Assembly: GCA_900556715.1 (NCBI GenBank)
Contig: USPM01000033.1
Coordinates: forward strand, 1-8,292
Length of the DNA stretch: 8,292 bases
Reading direction: 5' to 3'
Origin: an uncultured Megamonas sp.
Lineage (GTDB): Bacteria; Bacillota_C; Negativicutes; Selenomonadales; Selenomonadaceae
Shown: positions 5,789 to 8,292 of the stretch, one piece after another
How positions within the stretch are numbered: the stretch's first letter is position 1
How the letters are laid out: each line of letters starts with the position of its first letter
Notes under the pieces: generated by a model
What the model was told of the DNA's origin: nothing
Seen by the model: the letters and a program-made list of their open reading frames with translations, nothing else
The model's database searches: none
Translations under genes and position numbers: made by a program

Positions 5789-6961
5789 GTGAACATTCAC
5801 GAATATCAGGCTAAACAAATTTTTAGAGAATTTGGCGTTACAGTGCCAAATGGTGTACCTGCTTTTTCTGTAGATGAAGCTGTAGCTGGTGCAAAAGAAA
5901 AATTAGAAGGTCCAGTATATGTTGTAAAAGCACAAATACATGCTGGTGGTCGTGGTAAAGCTGGCGGTGTAAAACTTGCTAAGTCTTTAGATGAAGTACA
6001 AACATATGCAAATGAAATCTTGGGTAAAGTACTTGTTACAAAACAAACTGGCCCAGATGGCAAAAAAGTAAATCGTCTCTTAATTGAAGAAGGCTGTAAA
6101 TTTAAAAAAGAATTATATCTAAGCTTTACAGTTGATCGTGTTTCCTCCAGAGTGGTTATGATTGGTTCTGAAGAAGGCGGTATGGAAATTGAAGAAGTAG
6201 CAGCTAAAACTCCAGAAAAAATCTTTAAAGAATATATTGATCCATTATTAGGGCTTACTTCTTATCAAGCAACTCGTATGGCTTTCAAAATGAACTTTAC
6301 TCCAGCTTCTGTACGCAGTGCAGCAAGTTTAATGCAAAATCTTTATAAATTATTTATTGCTAAAGATTGTTCTTTGGCAGAAATTAATCCACTTGTAATT
6401 ACTGAAGATGATAAAGTAATGGCTCTTGATGCTAAATTAAATTTTGATGATAGTGCATTATTCCGTCATCCAGAAATTCAGGCATTACGTGATGAGTCAG
6501 AAGAAGATCATAAAGAACGTGAAGCTGCAGAGCTTGGCCTTAACTATGTAAATTTAGGTGGCGATGTTGCTTGTATGGTAAATGGTGCAGGTCTTGCAAT
6601 GGCTACTGTTGATATCATTAAATATTATGGTGGAGAACCTGCAAACTTCTTGGATATCGGTGGACAAAGCTCTCCAGAAGATAATGCTAAGGCATTTAAA
6701 ATTATGCTTGAAGGTGGTCAAGCAAAAGGTATTTTTGTTAATATCTTTGGTGGCATTAATAGATGTGATAAAGTGGCAGAAGGTATAGTACAAGCAAGTA
6801 AATTGATTGATCTTAATGTTCCAATTGTTGTACGTCTTGAAGGTACTAACGTTGAAGAAGGTCGCGAAATTTTGAAAAATGCAAATGTACCAGGTCTTAT
6901 CATGGCAGAATCCATGGAGCAAGGTGCACAAAAAATTGTAGAATTAGTAAAAAATGCCTGA
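5789..6961 (+). CDS. sucC: Succinyl-CoA synthetase (ADP-forming) beta subunit SucC
   Basis: This 390-residue protein is close to the 388 residues of E. coli SucC. With SucD it interconverts succinyl-CoA, ADP and phosphate with succinate, CoA and ATP in the cytoplasm. The N-terminus NIHEYQAK is diagnostic. The ATP-grasp domain covers about residues 9-225, with K47, the glycine loop GGRGK at 53-57 and LAEINP with metal/nucleotide-site residues E198 and N200. The CoA-ligase domain follows, with NFLDIGGQ and [10 protein letters not shown], the latter near the phosphohistidine site. The gene starts with GTG behind a strong ribosome site. Arginine CGT and leucine CTT codons are much commoner here than in the upstream genes, suggesting high expression. 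sucD follows after 18 bp. No 2-oxoglutarate dehydrogenase gene is adjacent, so a fermentative role (succinate/propionate metabolism) is plausible. Confidence 0.98.
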   Translation: MNIHEYQAKQIFREFGVTVPNGVPAFSVDEAVAGAKEKLEGPVYVVKAQIHAGGRGKAGGVKLAKSLDEVQTYANEILGKVLVTKQTGPDGKKVNRLLIEEGCKFKKELYLSFTVDRVSSRVVMIGSEEGGMEIEEVAAKTPEKIFKEYIDPLLGLTSYQATRMAFKMNFTPASVRSAASLMQNLYKLFIAKDCSLAEINPLVITEDDKVMALDAKLNFDDSALFRHPEIQALRDESEEDHKEREAAELGLNYVNLGGDVACMVNGAGLAMATVDIIKYYGGEPANFLDIGGQSSPEDNAKAFKIMLEGGQAKGIFVNIFGGINRCDKVAEGIVQASKLIDLNVPIVVRLEGTNVEEGREILKNANVPGLIMAESMEQGAQKIVELVKNA

Positions 6962-6979
6962 TACGGGAGGGAATAGTTC

Positions 6980-7882
6980 GTGGGAATTTTTATTAATAAA
7001 GACACAAAAGTAATTGTACAAGGTGCAACTGGTAAAGTTGCAATGTTCCATACAGGACATATGCTTGAATATGGTACAAAAATAGTTGGTGGGGTAACAC
7101 CTGGTAAAGGTGGACAAGTTGTTAATGGTGTACCAATTTTTAATACAGTAGAAGAAGCTGTTAAAGAAACAGGGGCAAATGCTTCTGTAGTATTCGTACC
7201 AGCAAGATTTGCAGCAGATAGTATTTTAGAAGCTATCGATGCTGAACTTGATATTGTTGTATGTGTAACAGAACATATTCCAGTATTAGATATGGTAAAA
7301 GTTCATCGTGCTTTAGAAGGTAAGAAAACTCGTCTTATCGGTCCAAACTGCCCTGGTATTATGACAACAGATGAATGTAATATCGGTATTATTCCAGGAA
7401 AAATTCATCGTAAAGGTCATATCGGTATCGTATCTCGCTCTGGTACATTGACTTATGAAGCTATGGATCAGATGACAAAAGCAGGTCTTGGTCAGACAAC
7501 TATCGTAGGTATCGGTGGAGACCCTGTAAAAGGCACAGATTTCATTGATGTATTAAAAGCATTTAATGAAGATCCAGAAACTAAAGCTGTTATGATGATT
7601 GGTGAAATTGGCGGTACAGCTGAAGAAGACGCTGCTGCATGGATTAAAGCAAACATGAAAAAACCTGTAGCTGCTTTCATCAGTGGTCAGCAGGCTCCTC
7701 CAGGTAAACGTATGGGCCATGCTGGTGCAATCATTGCAGGTGGCAAAGGCTCTGCTGCAGACAAAATTAAAGCTTTAAATGAAGTGGGTATTGAAGTTGC
7801 TAAAACTGTAGCTCATATGGGCGATACTATGGTAGATACACTTAAAAAAGCTGGTATTTATGAAGAATGTAAAACTTGCTAA
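6980..7882 (+). CDS. sucD: Succinyl-CoA synthetase alpha subunit SucD
   Basis: This 300-residue alpha subunit (E. coli SucD has 289) carries the CoA-binding Rossmann domain and the catalytic phosphohistidine. CoA-binding landmarks are QGATGK near residue 14, [10 protein letters not shown] near 37, and GPNCPG with C124. The C-terminal ligase domain has [12 protein letters not shown] and the active-site motif MGHAGAI, with H247 equivalent to E. coli H246, which is phosphorylated during the reaction. The GTG at 6980 is preceded by GGGAGG at 6965-6970 and gives the expected N-terminus [10 protein letters not shown]. The protein has a slightly longer C-terminus than E. coli SucD, ending CKTC. It shares the sucC transcript (18-bp gap) and its CGT/CTT codon bias. 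A terminator follows 15 bp after the stop. Confidence 0.98.
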   Translation: MGIFINKDTKVIVQGATGKVAMFHTGHMLEYGTKIVGGVTPGKGGQVVNGVPIFNTVEEAVKETGANASVVFVPARFAADSILEAIDAELDIVVCVTEHIPVLDMVKVHRALEGKKTRLIGPNCPGIMTTDECNIGIIPGKIHRKGHIGIVSRSGTLTYEAMDQMTKAGLGQTTIVGIGGDPVKGTDFIDVLKAFNEDPETKAVMMIGEIGGTAEEDAAAWIKANMKKPVAAFISGQQAPPGKRMGHAGAIIAGGKGSAADKIKALNEVGIEVAKTVAHMGDTMVDTLKKAGIYEECKTC

Positions 7883-7896
7883 TTAAAGTGAGTTAT

Positions 7897-7933
7897 AAAA
7901 AATGCGAACTTAAATTTGAGTTCGCATTTTTTT
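7897..7933 (+). terminator. Intrinsic terminator after sucD
   Basis: A perfect 14-bp stem (7897-7910 with 7919-7932, core ATGCGAACT) and 8-nt loop is followed by seven T residues at 7927-7933, some of which pair with the leading A-tract. The leading A-run means the hairpin may also work in the opposite direction. Confidence 0.92.
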
Positions 7934-7966
7934 ATATTATTTAATTTAATGATGATTTGAATTAAT

Positions 7967-7996
7967 AAAAAAGCCCTCAGTTAATCTGAGGGCTTT
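7967..7996 (-). terminator. Intrinsic terminator of the convergent dehydrogenase gene
   Basis: A perfect 11-bp stem (7970-7980 with 7986-7996, core AAGCCCTCAG) around a 5-nt loop lies 14 bp beyond the minus-strand stop codon. Read on the minus strand it is followed by a run of six T residues (the A-run at 7967-7972). Together with the sucD terminator it forms a back-to-back pair between convergent genes. Confidence 0.92.
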
Positions 7997-8010
7997 AATT
8001 TTAAAATGAT

Positions 8011-8292
8011 TTATTCTTTAGCACTAGCGATAGCTTTTTTTACACTTTCAGCAGAAGCATAGAGTAAGTCAAGTTCTTCTTTTGGAAGATGTGGAGCGAA
8101 AGAACGAACGATACCATCAGCACAGATCATACGAGGAATGCTGAGTGCTACATCAGTTAAACCATATTCGCCTTCTAATACAGCGGACATAGGTAAGATT
8201 GTATGTTCATTGTACATGAAGGATTTTGTGAAACGAGCAGCTACCATTGCGATACCAGTGTTTGTATAACCTTTTAAGTTAATGATATCATA
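8011..8292 (-). CDS. L-lactate/malate dehydrogenase family, C-terminal part (probable L-lactate dehydrogenase; partial)
   Basis: The minus-strand frame is open from the window edge at 8292 to a TAA at 8011-8013, giving the last 93 residues, starting YDIINLKGYTNTGIAM. This is the C-terminal substrate-binding domain of the LDH/MDH family: the KGxTxxGIA helix, then VLEGEYGLTDVALSIP, and a final helix with LDLLYASAESVKKA. The threonine in KGYT corresponds to LDH Thr246, which favours lactate dehydrogenase (pyruvate to L-lactate with NADH) over malate dehydrogenase. A 2-hydroxyisocaproate dehydrogenase-like enzyme is also possible. The NAD-binding domain and catalytic His/Arg residues lie outside the window, so specificity is not settled. 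It is convergent with sucCD and uses CGT codons frequently, as expected for an abundant fermentation enzyme. Confidence 0.88.
   Translation of the reverse strand, partial: YDIINLKGYTNTGIAMVAARFTKSFMYNEHTILPMSAVLEGEYGLTDVALSIPRMICADGIVRSFAPHLPKEELDLLYASAESVKKAIASAKE

Noticed and set aside
6554..6931. A 125-codon open frame on the minus strand inside sucC.
   Set aside because: It is fully antisense to a conserved enzyme gene, its predicted protein has no recognisable motif, and the frame is explained by the codon pattern of sucC.
1..8292. Possible mobile element, CRISPR array, defence system, tRNA or rRNA.
   Set aside because: No transposase or integrase, spaced repeats, defence domains or RNA-gene sequence were seen. 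All long frames are accounted for by conserved metabolic or regulatory genes.

Overview
The window reads as a very AT-rich chromosomal stretch of a fermentative, low-GC Firmicute. A member of the Negativicutes close to Megamonas would fit: strong A/T bias, TTA/AGA codon preference outside highly expressed genes, AGGAGG-type ribosome sites, a GlcT/PtsG sugar-uptake pair, and succinyl-CoA synthetase beside a lactate dehydrogenase-type gene. The taxon is an inference from general character; no alignment was run.

Region 1 (1-2732, + strand) is the end of an amino-sugar catabolic operon. It holds the last 21 codons of an unrecognised gene, a ROK-family sugar kinase lacking the usual zinc-binding cysteines, an RpiR/MurR-type regulator (HTH plus SIS), and nagB (glucosamine-6-phosphate deaminase). 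A clear intrinsic terminator follows. The kinase makes a sugar phosphate, the SIS domain probably senses one, and NagB feeds GlcN-6-P into glycolysis.

Region 2 (2733-5552, + strand) is a sugar PTS unit. After an AT-rich spacer containing a 10-bp inverted repeat come a promoter, a ribonucleic antiterminator (RAT) hairpin, an overlapping terminator, glcT (RNA-binding antiterminator with two PRDs), and ptsG (EIIC-EIIB, no EIIA domain) 4 nt downstream. Because the RAT/terminator precedes glcT and nothing separates glcT from ptsG, the switch should control the antiterminator as well as the transporter. That is a feedback layout different from the one described in Bacillus subtilis, where the terminator lies between glcT and ptsG.

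Region 3 (5553-7933, + strand) holds a promoter with a 14-bp perfect palindrome just downstream of the expected start point, a leader of about 150 nt without a gene, and sucC-sucD (ADP-type succinyl-CoA synthetase beta and alpha), ending in a terminator. Both genes start with GTG. No other TCA-cycle gene is visible, so a role in succinate/propionate-type fermentation or substrate-level phosphorylation is plausible.

Region 4 (7934-8292, - strand) has a terminator and the C-terminal 93 codons of an L-lactate/malate dehydrogenase family enzyme, most like lactate dehydrogenase, convergent with sucCD.

No RNA genes, CRISPR arrays, insertion sequences, phage genes or defence genes are visible. The content is mainly ordinary central and sugar metabolism; the most interesting points are regulatory.
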